Numbered from the stretch's first letter, positions 52,430-61,325 are shown. The stretch: 64,000 bases of DNA from Onishia taeanensis (GCF_003268885.1 NZ_QLSX01000009.1:62001-126000); one strand, 5' to 3'. Translations and numbers: made by a program. Notes: generated by a model not told the origin, from the letters alone.

Positions 52430-53506
52430 TCAGAATACATCAAAACCAAAAGGAGCACGTAGCGTCAGTGTGGTATCGGGAGCATCGTCAGTGATACCGA
52501 ATTCAAGGTTCAAGCTCAGCGCGACATCGGGGTCAAGCTGGTATGACCATCCGAGTAGCATAGACCCGATGTTTAACGATGCAGCCGTCTGAGTGGTCGT
52601 AATCCCGGTATCAGGATCGGTGAACTCTGTGTCTGTTTTTCCAATAAAATCATTCTTGTAGCCTAACGTGAAGGACGACTTTTGGTTGATAGAGTAGGCC
52701 ATCCCGAAACTCAGGCGAATGGCATCACCGGGATCCACTTCACCGATGACGAAGTCCCCGATTCTTTCATTGACGTCATCCTTGATATTAAAAAGATAAC
52801 CGATGTTAGCGAAGTAGATGGCCGGGTCTGACGGAAACAGGATGGTAAGGCTGGGTTCAATAGAATGAAACCCTGAGCCTGTGGCCAGTTCACGCTCTAT
52901 ACCATCATCGGTACGATCGATCTCGAAGGGGCTCTTGCCGGTCGTTGACTTGTAGCGCAGGTTGCCGACGTAGAAAGGTCCTCCATCGAGATTACGGTTG
53001 AGCTGGTAGTGGGCAGCGACCTCGATATCACCCAAGCCATCGCCCGAGCGCGAGTTCGTCAGGTCAAAGGTGGGGTTAACCTCTGCGATGGTAGTATTAA
53101 CCGTATCCTCACGGTAGACATAGGGTACCTTGAGTTCGAGCTCCAGTCGGTTGGTCACCCCCAGGCGTCCAGTGAGCGACGTCGTCCAGGTATCCCGATC
53201 AACATCTTCGGCATTCAAGGCGCCGACCAGCAGAGTGCTGAGGATTTCGACACCGCGGAAGGTAAGTCGATTGACGCTGGAGTGTGAGTACTGGAATTCA
53301 GGCTCTAGTACAAACCGGCCTTGAGGTGTCAGTACCCCCCCTATATCGGGAATAGACTGAATTTCTGGCTGTGTTTCCTGTGCAGGAGGCGGCTGCCCTA
53401 CCTGCTCCATGCTCTGATCGTCAGATGTCTGGGCATATGAGGATCCAGCCACCATCATTGTTAACAGACTGGGTAAAACGATCACCCTTTTGGTCATCTC
53501 GTGCAT
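52430..53506 (-). CDS. Outer-membrane beta-barrel protein (FapF/MetA-pathway type)
   Basis: A 358-residue protein with a Sec signal peptide (VIVLPSLLTMMVAGSSYA, cut before QTSDD) and a short Pro/Gln-rich linker. A barrel of alternating strands follows: GRFVLEPEFQYSHSSVNRLTFRGVEI, NRLELELKVPYVYRED, GLGDIEVAAHYQL, then strands up to a C-terminal Phe (APFGFDVF), the usual outer-membrane signature. The pattern fits the PF13557-like barrels often labelled transporter; the FapF secretion pore is similar in its barrel part. The long coiled coil of FapF is missing. It may export the secreted proteins encoded convergently. GAGGGG precedes the ATG chosen. Confidence 0.75.
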   Translation of the reverse strand: MHEMTKRVIVLPSLLTMMVAGSSYAQTSDDQSMEQVGQPPPAQETQPEIQSIPDIGGVLTPQGRFVLEPEFQYSHSSVNRLTFRGVEILSTLLVGALNAEDVDRDTWTTSLTGRLGVTNRLELELKVPYVYREDTVNTTIAEVNPTFDLTNSRSGDGLGDIEVAAHYQLNRNLDGGPFYVGNLRYKSTTGKSPFEIDRTDDGIERELATGSGFHSIEPSLTILFPSDPAIYFANIGYLFNIKDDVNERIGDFVIGEVDPGDAIRLSFGMAYSINQKSSFTLGYKNDFIGKTDTEFTDPDTGITTTQTAASLNIGSMLLGWSYQLDPDVALSLNLEFGITDDAPDTTLTLRAPFGFDVF

Positions 53507-53724
53507 AGTCGTCCCCTCGCCTTTCAGCCCTTTTGACCCCAACAACGTTTTGATCGTTTGGACTCGATCATGTTGGTTTGCTCGCGTTAGGTATGATGTG
53601 CTAGCTAATGATGAATGCTTATTTTCTTACATACCCTTAGGCAAGCTTAGTTCATCTATAGCCGGCCTCAAGGAATTTACGCCGAGGATAAAAAAATTAT
53701 TGGAAATAATGAGTTATCTAACCA

Positions 53725-55161
53725 CTATAAAGAGGATAGCTTTATTATGCTGGAAGGTTCAAAGGTGGTTTTCTTGGGATGACTTCCTTCGGAAGCATGA
53801 CGAGAAAGATGATGCTTCTCCATCAAGCGATAGAGCGTTACACGGGAAACACCAAGCTCCTTGGCTGCTTTTTGCACCTTATACTTGTTTCTGACCAAAG
53901 CGGCATTGATGACTTCATGCTCGGCCATCTCGCGGGCCTTTTCCAGGGTGAGCGGCTCTCGCCAGTCATGACTGCGTCGTTCCAGCCCCAAATCTTCAGG
54001 CGCAATTAAACGATGCTCACACATCACCGTAGCGCGCCTCACACGGTTGATGAGCTCCCTGACATTGCCTGGCCACTGATATTGCTGCATCACGGCTCTG
54101 CTATCCTGACTGAAGCCACGGGCCCTGGTGCTAGCCTCACCTGAAAATTTATCGAAGAAATGGTCGGATATAAGTCCAATATCTTGGCTGCGTTCTCTCA
54201 AGGGTGGCACTGAGATATGTAGTACATTTAATCGATGATATAAATCCTCTCGGAACTTTCCTTCTTCTATTGCCTTGTTAAGATCGACATGAGTCGCCGC
54301 TAATACCCTTACATCTACTGATATTTCAGCTGTATCACCAATGCGCTGTATCTTATGATCTTCTAAAAATCGTAAAAGATTAACCTGCATTTCGAGCGGC
54401 AGGTCCCCTATTTCATCTAGGAAAAGCGTTCCTCCTTGAGTTGCCTCGATGCGTCCAATCTTGCGTTTCACCGCTCCTGTAAAGGCCCCTTTTTCATGGC
54501 CAAAAAGCTCGGATTGAATAAGGTGGGTCGGCAAGGCACCACAATTGACAGCATTGAAAGGGCCATTTCTACGTAATGAAATCTCGTGAATGCTTCTGGC
54601 TGTCAGCTCTTTCCCTGTTCCGGACTCGCCATTAATAAACACTGGAGCATCGACTGCGGCCACTTTTTTGATGTTACAAAAAAGCCCCTGCATCGAGGCT
54701 GTGTTCCCCAACATTTGTAACATGCTACCGTGCTTCATTCCCTCGCGAGGGCTTCTTCCACTATTTGATTTCCTTAACATTGACATTGTCTTGCAGCGAA
54801 CTAATGAAACGATAATGTCTTCAGTGGAATCGTGTTGCTCGTGAAAGACGAAAAGATTGCGTAATATAAACGTCTCGAGTACAGCATTATCTTCTAAAGA
54901 AGACGATCCAGATCTCAGCCATCCGACCCATTCTACATCGGGATAGGCATTGATGGACTCTTCAATCGCAGATAGCACGCCTTCATCAGAGCTGAAGATA
55001 GGTATCAGTCCGATAGGTATGTCACTTTCATCGCTCTGTGACTTGACTGCCAGCTCAGCAGATGAAATGCCTACCCAGCCCTTTTCCTTGAGAATACGAA
55101 GCTTCTCCTGAATATGTGGAGAGCATTCCTGAGGGAAAATGAAGAACTCAGGTGAGTCCAT
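53725..55161 (-). CDS. VpsR-like sigma-54-dependent transcriptional activator
   Basis: A 478-residue regulator. Residues 1 to about 140 form a receiver-like domain without obvious phospho-acceptor context, resembling that of Vibrio VpsR (KGWVGISSAELAV, DVEWVGWLRSGSSSLED, FILRNLFVFHEQ). The AAA+ domain has Walker A GESGTGKE (178-185), GAFTGA (225-230) and FLDEIGDLPLEMQ. The C-terminal Fis HTH is NKYKVQKAAKELGVSRVTLYRLMEKH. VpsR lacks GAFTGA and uses sigma-70, so this protein should instead work with sigma-54, in line with the promoter at 49062. The ATG with AGGTG upstream is preferred over a GTG three codons earlier. Confidence 0.88.
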   Translation of the reverse strand: MDSPEFFIFPQECSPHIQEKLRILKEKGWVGISSAELAVKSQSDESDIPIGLIPIFSSDEGVLSAIEESINAYPDVEWVGWLRSGSSSLEDNAVLETFILRNLFVFHEQHDSTEDIIVSLVRCKTMSMLRKSNSGRSPREGMKHGSMLQMLGNTASMQGLFCNIKKVAAVDAPVFINGESGTGKELTARSIHEISLRRNGPFNAVNCGALPTHLIQSELFGHEKGAFTGAVKRKIGRIEATQGGTLFLDEIGDLPLEMQVNLLRFLEDHKIQRIGDTAEISVDVRVLAATHVDLNKAIEEGKFREDLYHRLNVLHISVPPLRERSQDIGLISDHFFDKFSGEASTRARGFSQDSRAVMQQYQWPGNVRELINRVRRATVMCEHRLIAPEDLGLERRSHDWREPLTLEKAREMAEHEVINAALVRNKYKVQKAAKELGVSRVTLYRLMEKHHLSRHASEGSHPKKTTFEPSSIIKLSSL

Positions 55162-55217
55162 TCGATTCACCTTTATCTTTAAAAACGAAGGTAAAGCCGG
55201 CTATTTGGGGTCTTTGC

Positions 55218-55892
55218 TCAAGCGCCTTTGAGAATTTTTTTTAATGGGGCAGGGCTGGTCGCCAGGTTCTGTCGTGCCCAGTTCATTGCCTGAATACGAT
55301 TGTGGACCTTGATTTTCTTGAAAATATTGTAAAGATGCGACTTCACGGTATGTTCGCTGACAAACAGTTTGTCGGCGATATCGGTATTAGAGGCACCAGA
55401 ACTCAGCAGGCTGATGATTTCCATTTCACGGTGCGTCAGCCCGCAAACCGGGCGATACGCATTGCGCTGCTGCTGCCGGTAGAAGTTTATCAGCCGTGCC
55501 ATCAGACTACGCGACATCCAAAGGTCGCCTTCGATGAGTCGATTGATCCCCTTGCAGGTCAACAGCAAGCTATCGTTACGGTAAAAAACGCCCTGCAGGT
55601 GGAAGGCAGCCAGTAAGTCTGCAGCGTGATCCTCGTCGCGAAGGTTCAGGGCCGCGAGTACCACGGTCTCATCCTCCAGTGACAGGTTGTGCCATTGCTG
55701 AATGGCCTCTTCGGCCACATGATTCATGTCCAGCAATACGATGTTCTTGCTACTGCCCTCTGGAATGACTTGTGCATCCGGCGGCAGGGCAGTGACCGTC
55801 TCCTCCAACTGCTCATGGATATAGTTGATGAAGAGCTGAGACTGCGGGTTGCAGTCTGTGACGAGCAGGATTGAAGTGCCTGGATGATTCAT
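55218..55892 (-). CDS. CsgD/VpsT-like LuxR-family biofilm regulator
   Basis: A 224-residue protein with a pseudo-receiver domain and a LuxR HTH (LTHREMEIISLLSSGASNTDIADKLFVSEHTVKSHLYNIFKKIKV, residues 152-196). It follows CsgD/VpsT along its whole length (SILLVTDCNPQSQ, NIVLLDMNHV, QGVFYRNDS). Residues 125-128 are WMSR, fitting the W-[FLM]-[TS]-R c-di-GMP-binding motif of VpsT; CsgD has YFTQ here. GGAG is 8 bases before the ATG. It probably activates the matrix locus when c-di-GMP is high. It lies 57 bases upstream of the sigma-54 activator gene, in the same direction. Confidence 0.9.
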   Translation of the reverse strand: MNHPGTSILLVTDCNPQSQLFINYIHEQLEETVTALPPDAQVIPEGSSKNIVLLDMNHVAEEAIQQWHNLSLEDETVVLAALNLRDEDHAADLLAAFHLQGVFYRNDSLLLTCKGINRLIEGDLWMSRSLMARLINFYRQQQRNAYRPVCGLTHREMEIISLLSSGASNTDIADKLFVSEHTVKSHLYNIFKKIKVHNRIQAMNWARQNLATSPAPLKKILKGA

Positions 55893-56297
55893 GACCTGTA
55901 CTCCGGCGAAATTTTCATCATCCGATAGGATGAAGCCTCATCTGATCTAATATATAGCTGATCTTGCACCTAAGCGTTGCTTGTTCCTGCCAATTTGTAA
56001 AGTTTAGTTACAAAAAGGGCTTTTAGCTGCCGTCCAGAACGGGGATTGCGAGCCGCCATAACTGTCTTATTAATTTATATATATCAATTACTTAGTCTAT
56101 TTCATCAGGTTCAGGATGAGTCGGCTGAAGCGTAACGCTGAGTTGATTTCCATAATGTAACTGATTGTGGATTTTTTTGGATTAGTGCTTTTCGATGGCT
56201 TTCATAATCTTCTCTGCCTATCCCCCTTCTCCGGCACTGGATGTCACTGGCGTAGCCAGGGGCGTAAAATGGTGGCATTTCCCTAGCAGGAGCCGAA
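55893..56297. other. AT-rich regulatory gap between the LuxR regulator and rdgB
   Basis: No credible gene. It is clearly AT-rich (for example TTAATTTATATATATCAATTAC near 56068-56090) against GC-rich neighbours and marks the right edge of the matrix locus. It contains the inverted repeat at 55994-56014. A reading frame on the minus strand near its right end looks spurious. Confidence 0.7.
55994..56014. promoter_or_regulatory. Inverted repeat TTTGTAA-N7-TTACAAA upstream of the LuxR regulator
   Basis: A perfect 7-bp dyad with a 7-base spacer about 100 bases before the regulator start. The TTACAAA half-site recurs twice upstream of the glycine-rich gene, so it may be an operator of one of the locus regulators. 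Confidence 0.4.
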
Positions 56298-56900
56298 ATG
56301 ATGATGACCACGCAACGACTGGTATTGGCCAGCGGAAATATCGGAAAGCTGCAGGAGTTTCATCGCCTTCTGGCCCCCCAGGGGTATGCTGTGCACCCTC
56401 AGTCAGAGTTTGAGGTGCCGGAGGTAGAGGAAACCGGCCTTACCTTCGTCGAGAATGCGCTGCTCAAGGCACGCGAAGCGTGTCGTGTTAGTGGCTTGCC
56501 GGCGCTCGCCGATGACTCTGGCTTGGCCGTGGACGCCTTGAATGGCGCCCCCGGTATCTACTCTGCTCGATATGCGGGTGAGCCGAAGAGCGATGACGCC
56601 AACAACCGCAAGCTGCTCGATGCCTTATCCGGGGTTCCCGATGGTCATCGCATGGCAAGCTATTGGTGTGTGCTGGTCTATCTGCGCCATGCCGAGGATC
56701 CGGTTCCCCTGATCGTGCAACGCAGTTGGGATGGCGAGATCCTTTCCTCGCCACGGGGTGAGGGTGGATTCGGCTATGATCCGCTTTTCTGGCTGTCATC
56801 CCTTGGCCGGTCAGCCGCCGAACTGGATGGCGATGAGAAGAACCGTGTCAGTCACCGAGGCCAGGCCATGCAGGCATTGCTGGAGCAACTGGCAATATGA
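56298..56900 (+). CDS. rdgB: Non-canonical purine NTP pyrophosphatase (RdgB/HAM1)
   Basis: A 200-residue house-cleaning enzyme that hydrolyses dITP/XTP. It has LVLASGNIGKLQEFHRLLAPQG, ETGLTFVENALLKAREACR, LPALADDSGLAVDALNGAPGIYSARYAG, GEGGFGYDPLFWL and NRVSHRGQAMQAL. The start has several adjacent ATG codons. Its stop overlaps hemW (ATGA), a conserved gammaproteobacterial rdgB-hemW pair. Confidence 0.97.
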   Translation: MMMTTQRLVLASGNIGKLQEFHRLLAPQGYAVHPQSEFEVPEVEETGLTFVENALLKAREACRVSGLPALADDSGLAVDALNGAPGIYSARYAGEPKSDDANNRKLLDALSGVPDGHRMASYWCVLVYLRHAEDPVPLIVQRSWDGEILSSPRGEGGFGYDPLFWLSSLGRSAAELDGDEKNRVSHRGQAMQALLEQLAI

Positions 56901-58063
56901 GTGCTTTGCCCCCTCTCGCGCTCTATGTCCATGTCCCCTGGTGCGTTCGCAAGTGTCCCTATTGCGATTTCAACTCCCACGGTGTGGGCTATGGAGCAGA
57001 CCTTCCGGAGGACGCCTACCTTAAGGCGTTGCTGGCGGATCTTGATGCCGATCTACCCTTGGCCGCAGGACGTGAGCTGGTCAGCATCTTTATCGGTGGG
57101 GGAACACCGAGCCTGATGTCGGCCGACTTTTATCGACGTTTCATCACTGAGCTTCGCCTCAGGTTGCCGTTGGCCGAGGACATCGAGATCACGCTCGAAG
57201 CTAACCCCGGTACCGTCGAGCACGATCGTTTCGAAGGGTATCGGGAAGCGGGGATCAATCGGCTCTCGCTTGGCATCCAGAGTTTTCAGTCAACCCAACT
57301 GGCCGCGCTGGGGCGCATTCACAGCGGCGACGATGCCAAGCGTGCCTTCGAACAGGCAAGGGCTGCAGGGTTTGATAATATCAATCTTGACCTGATGCAT
57401 GGCCTGCCGGGGCAAGATTCTGCACTGGCGGAGAATGACCTTCAGCAGGCGTTAGCGCTTGGTCCTGACCACCTGTCCTGGTACCAGCTGACGCTCGAGC
57501 CCAATACCGAATTTCATTCCCATCCGCCGGCTTTGCCCGAGGAAGAAACGCTCTGGAACATTCAGGATAAGGGCCATGCACAACTCGAAGCGGCCGGTTT
57601 CCATCGCTATGAGATTTCGGCCTACAGTCGCCCCGGACGTGAAGCCCGTCATAACCTAAACTACTGGACCTTTGGCGACTATCTGGGCATTGGTGCCGGC
57701 GCCCATGGCAAGTTGAGCCGGCCGGGGGTACAGGGTCTGGAGATCGAGCGCCGCTGGAAGAGCCGCCAGCCCGAGGCATATTTGCGCCGCCTGAATGATC
57801 CACGCGGTTTTGTCGCCGGTCACCAGCGTATCCCTGAAGAGGACCTGGTGCTTGAATTCGCGATGAACGCGCTACGCCTGGTTGATGGCGTCCCTATGGA
57901 CACCTGGATACGACATACCGGCCGCTCCCCCGATAGGTTGGAACGGTCGCTTAAGGAAGCACGTAATAAAGGATTACTTGTGGAAGATCCCTCGCATCTG
58001 CGAGCCTCTTCTCAGGGCTTGTTGTTTCTCAATGATCTCTTGGCTATGGTCAGTGACGACTAA
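56897..58063 (+). CDS. hemW: Haem chaperone HemW (radical SAM)
   Basis: A 388-residue radical-SAM protein that binds haem and was long mistaken for HemN. The 4Fe-4S motif CxxxCxxC is in VPWCVRKCPYCDFNSH. Other blocks are SIFIGGGTPSLMS, EANPGTVEHDRF, GINRLSLGIQSF, NINLDLMHGLPGQ and RYEISAYSRPG. The N-terminal extension typical of HemN is absent. It is translationally coupled to rdgB. Confidence 0.96.
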   Translation: MSALPPLALYVHVPWCVRKCPYCDFNSHGVGYGADLPEDAYLKALLADLDADLPLAAGRELVSIFIGGGTPSLMSADFYRRFITELRLRLPLAEDIEITLEANPGTVEHDRFEGYREAGINRLSLGIQSFQSTQLAALGRIHSGDDAKRAFEQARAAGFDNINLDLMHGLPGQDSALAENDLQQALALGPDHLSWYQLTLEPNTEFHSHPPALPEEETLWNIQDKGHAQLEAAGFHRYEISAYSRPGREARHNLNYWTFGDYLGIGAGAHGKLSRPGVQGLEIERRWKSRQPEAYLRRLNDPRGFVAGHQRIPEEDLVLEFAMNALRLVDGVPMDTWIRHTGRSPDRLERSLKEARNKGLLVEDPSHLRASSQGLLFLNDLLAMVSDD

Positions 58064-58104
58064 CCCAAGGTGACGAGCTCGTGACCCCAAGGAGTGTGAA
58101 CCGC

Positions 58105-58776
58105 ATGACCAAATACTTCCGCCTTGCCCTGCCGCTGGCTGCTGCCCTGACGCTTGCCGCCTGCACGACTACCAATCCCAACACCGGTGAAACCCAACGC
58201 AGCAAGACAGGTACCGGTGCCGCCATCGGTGCTGCCGTCGGTGCCATGGCAGGTATGGTCAGTGGCAGTGGTGGTTCCAGCAGCCGTGACCGTGCGTTGA
58301 TCGGTGCTGCGGTGGGCGCCGCTGCCGGTGGTGGTATCGGCGCCTACATGGATCGCCAGGAAACACAGCTGCGCGAGAGCATGCAGGGAACCGGTATCGG
58401 CGTGGAACGCCAGGGTGACAACATCATCCTCAACATGCCGAGCAGCGTGACCTTCGCCTTCGATTCCAGCGACCTTACACCTGCAGCACGCTCTGCCCTG
58501 AATGATGTCTCGAACGTGCTGCAGCAGTACCCGGAGACGCGCGTCAACATTGCCGGCCACACCGACAGCACGGGGGCTGATGACTACAATCAGCGCCTGT
58601 CCGAGCGGCGTGCCTCGGCGGTGGGCAACTACCTGTCTCAAACCGGTGTCGCCGGCATGCGCCTGTCGATGACCGGCTATGGGGAAAACCAGCCTATCGC
58701 CAGCAATGACACCGAAGAGGGTCGTGCCCAGAACCGTCGGGTCGAAATCACCCTGACCCCGATGCAACAGCAGTAA
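58105..58776 (+). CDS. OmpA-family lipoprotein (YiaD-like)
   Basis: A 223-residue outer-membrane lipoprotein. The lipobox is LTLAAC near residue 20. A glycine-zipper region follows (GAAIGAAVGAMAGMV, IGAAVGAAAGGGIGAYMD), then an OmpA peptidoglycan-binding domain (TFAFDSSDLTPAARSAL, VNIAGHTDSTGADDYNQRLSERRASAV, GRAQNRRVEITLTP). AAGGAG lies upstream of the ATG. It is monocistronic with its own terminator. Confidence 0.94.
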   Translation: MTKYFRLALPLAAALTLAACTTTNPNTGETQRSKTGTGAAIGAAVGAMAGMVSGSGGSSSRDRALIGAAVGAAAGGGIGAYMDRQETQLRESMQGTGIGVERQGDNIILNMPSSVTFAFDSSDLTPAARSALNDVSNVLQQYPETRVNIAGHTDSTGADDYNQRLSERRASAVGNYLSQTGVAGMRLSMTGYGENQPIASNDTEEGRAQNRRVEITLTPMQQQ

Positions 58777-58814
58777 TACACCATCCTGCGCCTGCCCTGG
58801 CAGGCCGCATTCTG

Positions 58815-58850
58815 ACCCGCGGGCCTGCCAGCAAGCCCGCGGGTCTTTTT
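58815..58850 (+). terminator. Intrinsic terminator of the OmpA-like gene
   Basis: A perfect 10-bp stem ACCCGCGGGC/GCCCGCGGGT with a 10-base loop is followed by CTTTTT on the plus strand. It ends 13 bases before the rlmJ start. Confidence 0.93.
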
Positions 58851-58863
58851 CATGGATTCGACT

Positions 58864-59730
58864 ATGCTTGCCTATCAGCATGCCTACCATGCCGGCAATT
58901 TCGCCGACGTTCATAAACACCTGACGCTTTTTGCCGTTACGCGACACTTATTACGTAAGAAATCACCTATTACGTATGTCGATACGCATGCCGGTCGTGG
59001 AAGCTATCCCCTAGACGCCGAGGAGACCCGAAAGCTCGAGGAGTACCGCCAAGGGGTGGCGCCGCTCTGGGAAGGACGGGAGGCCCTGAGAAAGAGTGAT
59101 GCGTTGCTCGGCGAGTGGCTCGATGCACTTGTTCTGGCCCAGCGCGAGGCACGTCCTGAAGGTGAGCCGCGTCTCGCGGTCTATCCCGGCTCGCCCTGGT
59201 GGCTGACTCATGTCCTGCGCCCGCAGGATCGGCTCAGCCTTTACGAGCTGCACCCCAAAGAGCACGATCACCTGAGCGGGCAGGCCCTGCCTAGCAACGC
59301 CTGGCGCATCCATGGCGACGGGCTGGAAGGGCTAAAGAAGCGGCTGCCGGTCGCTACACCGCGGCTGTGCGTGCTGATCGATCCCAGCTACGAGCGCAAG
59401 GACGAGTATGCCGAGGTGGCCGCCACCCTCAGCGAGATCGGCCGCAAGGCCCGTCATGCGGTAGTGATGATCTGGTATCCGCTGCTGCCGGCAGGGCGAC
59501 ACCACGTCTTGCTCGACGAGGTGAAGCGGGCGGGCCTTCGCAAGCTGTGGCGCAGTGAGTTCATCCTCCAGGATCCCGGTACCGCCTCTCATGGCATGTA
59601 CGGCAGCGGCATGCTGGTGATGAATCCCCCCTGGGGCCTCGATGAGATCCTGAATCAAACGATGTCGCTGAACCGTGCGCGTCTGGCCCCTCAGGGGCGC
59701 CACGAGAGTGGATGGTGGGTTGGTGAGTAA
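58864..59730 (+). CDS. rlmJ: 23S rRNA m6A2030 methyltransferase RlmJ
   Basis: A 288-residue SAM methyltransferase. The N-terminus MLAYQHAYHAGNFADVHKHLTLFAV is the family hallmark and fixes the start; an ATG four codons earlier is less conserved. SAM-binding TYVDTHAGRGSYPLD and catalytic LIDPSYERKDEY (usually DPPYE; here Pro to Ser) follow, then GMYGSGMLVMNPPWGL. The 121 bases after it, to mnmE, hold nothing recognisable. Confidence 0.95.
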   Translation: MLAYQHAYHAGNFADVHKHLTLFAVTRHLLRKKSPITYVDTHAGRGSYPLDAEETRKLEEYRQGVAPLWEGREALRKSDALLGEWLDALVLAQREARPEGEPRLAVYPGSPWWLTHVLRPQDRLSLYELHPKEHDHLSGQALPSNAWRIHGDGLEGLKKRLPVATPRLCVLIDPSYERKDEYAEVAATLSEIGRKARHAVVMIWYPLLPAGRHHVLLDEVKRAGLRKLWRSEFILQDPGTASHGMYGSGMLVMNPPWGLDEILNQTMSLNRARLAPQGRHESGWWVGE

Positions 59731-59851
59731 GCGGTCACTTCGGATTTGTCGTTTGTCAAAACGGGGTTCCGGCGTGCTGTTCTTCGATTAGAGCGGTCCC
59801 GGCGCGGCCGTATTGCGCGATCGCACCGGGGTCCGGCAGTGTGGCGTGTCG

Positions 59852-61225
59852 TCATTTACCGATGCAGAAACTGCCGAATATCTCGCCAAGCAAATCGTCG
59901 GCGCTGAACTCGCCGGTGATCTCGCCCAAGGACCGCTGAGCATCGCGAAGATCCTCGGCCAGGAGTTCCCCCGCCCCGTAGCCCGCCAGCTGGGCCTCAC
60001 CGTTCTCCAGTGCCGCGGTCGCACGATCCAGGGCATCCAGGTGGCGTCGGCGGGCCGAGAAGCGGCCCTCGGTGGTGGCGGAGAAGCCCATCACCGTCTT
60101 CAAGTGCTCCTTCAAGTTATCCACACCCTCTCCGGTCTTCGCCGAAAGGCGCACCACCGGTGTGGGTGTGGATAAATCGAGTCCTGGGGCTTCCTGGCTG
60201 GTGTCGACCTTGTTACGGACCAGGGTCAGGCGGGACGGATCGGCAAGTCGAGCGACGAATTCCGGCCAGATGGTCATCGGGTCGGTGGCCTCGCTGATGC
60301 TGGCATCGACCATCAGCAGCACCCGGTCGGCCTTTTCGATCTCCGCCCAGGCGCGGGCAACGCCAATCTGCTCGACGGCATCCGGCGTGTCGCGAAGCCC
60401 GGCGGTATCGATCACGTGCAGCGGCATGCCGTCGATATGGATATGCTCGCGCAAAACGTCTCGGGTGGTGCCCTCAATAGCGGTGACGATGGCGGTGTCC
60501 TGCTCGGTCAGGGCATTGAGCAGGCTCGACTTGCCGGCATTGGGTCGCCCGGCGATCACCACGCTCATGCCCTCGCGCATCAGGGCCCCCTGGCCGGCGC
60601 TGATGCGCACCTCGGCAAGTTCTTCCTTGACCGCGGTGAGCATTGCCGCGACCTTGCCGTCGGCCAGGAAGTCGATTTCCTCTTCGGGGAAGTCGATGGC
60701 CGCCTCGACGTACATCCGCAGCTCGATCAATCGCTGAACGAGAGCATCGACCCGGGTCGAAAACTCGCCCTGCAGCGAGCGCAGGGCGTTTTCGGCGGCA
60801 CTGCGAGAGCTGGCATCGATCAGGTCGGCGATGGCCTCGGCCTGGGCCAGGTCCAGCTTGTCGTTGAGGAAGGCGCGCTCAGAGAACTCGCCTGGCCGGG
60901 CCAGTCGCGCACCCTGCTGCACACAGCATTCGAGCAGCAGATCCATGATCACCGGACCGCCATGCCCCTGCAGCTCCAGCACGTCTTCGCCGGTGAAAGA
61001 ATGTGGGCCCTCGAAGTAGAGGGCGATGCCTTCATCGATCACACCCTCTTGGCCTCGGAAAGGCCCGTAGTGGGCCTGGCGCGGGCGGGGCAGGGCATCC
61101 AGCATGTGCCGAGCGATCGCTGCGCACAGCGGCCCTGAGACGCGCACAATGCCTACACCTCCGCGTCCGGGTGGGGTGGCGAGGGCGACGATGGTGTCCT
61201 GGGTATAGAGACGACTGGCGGCCAT
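59852..61225 (-). CDS. mnmE: tRNA modification GTPase MnmE (TrmE)
   Basis: A 457-residue enzyme, partner of MnmG in tRNA U34 modification. The N-terminal formyl-THF-binding domain starts [22 protein letters not shown]; the helical domain carries the inserted G domain with P-loop [15 protein letters not shown]3 DTAGLRDT and G4 NKVD; the C-terminus is the catalytic FCIGK. It lies between rlmJ and yidC. Confidence 0.98.
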   Translation of the reverse strand: MAASRLYTQDTIVALATPPGRGGVGIVRVSGPLCAAIARHMLDALPRPRQAHYGPFRGQEGVIDEGIALYFEGPHSFTGEDVLELQGHGGPVIMDLLLECCVQQGARLARPGEFSERAFLNDKLDLAQAEAIADLIDASSRSAAENALRSLQGEFSTRVDALVQRLIELRMYVEAAIDFPEEEIDFLADGKVAAMLTAVKEELAEVRISAGQGALMREGMSVVIAGRPNAGKSSLLNALTEQDTAIVTAIEGTTRDVLREHIHIDGMPLHVIDTAGLRDTPDAVEQIGVARAWAEIEKADRVLLMVDASISEATDPMTIWPEFVARLADPSRLTLVRNKVDTSQEAPGLDLSTPTPVVRLSAKTGEGVDNLKEHLKTVMGFSATTEGRFSARRRHLDALDRATAALENGEAQLAGYGAGELLAEDLRDAQRSLGEITGEFSADDLLGEIFGSFCIGK

Positions 61226-61277
61226 GGTGACTCCGGTGACAAGGTCACGGGATTGTCCCGTGAAGGGTGCAGAAACG

Positions 61278-61305
61278 CCAGACCCCCGCCGGGGCGGGGG
61301 TCTGG
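61278..61305 (-). terminator. Strong GC hairpin between yidC and mnmE
   Basis: A perfect 13-bp palindrome CCAGACCCCCGCC/GGCGGGGGTCTGG with a minimal loop follows the yidC stop by 21 bases. No T tract follows on either strand, so it may act as an mRNA-end stabiliser or weak terminator. Confidence 0.5.
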
Positions 61306-61325
61306 GAGCGTGGCGGTGACCAAGA

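Noticed and set aside
53507-53724. Search for a sigma-54 promoter in front of the outer-membrane barrel gene
   Set aside because: No GG-N10-GC arrangement with acceptable flanks was found on the minus strand, so no promoter is claimed.
56111-56311. 66-codon minus-strand frame upstream of rdgB
   Set aside because: It overlaps the rdgB start and an AT-rich regulatory gap, and has no signal peptide, domain or ribosome site.
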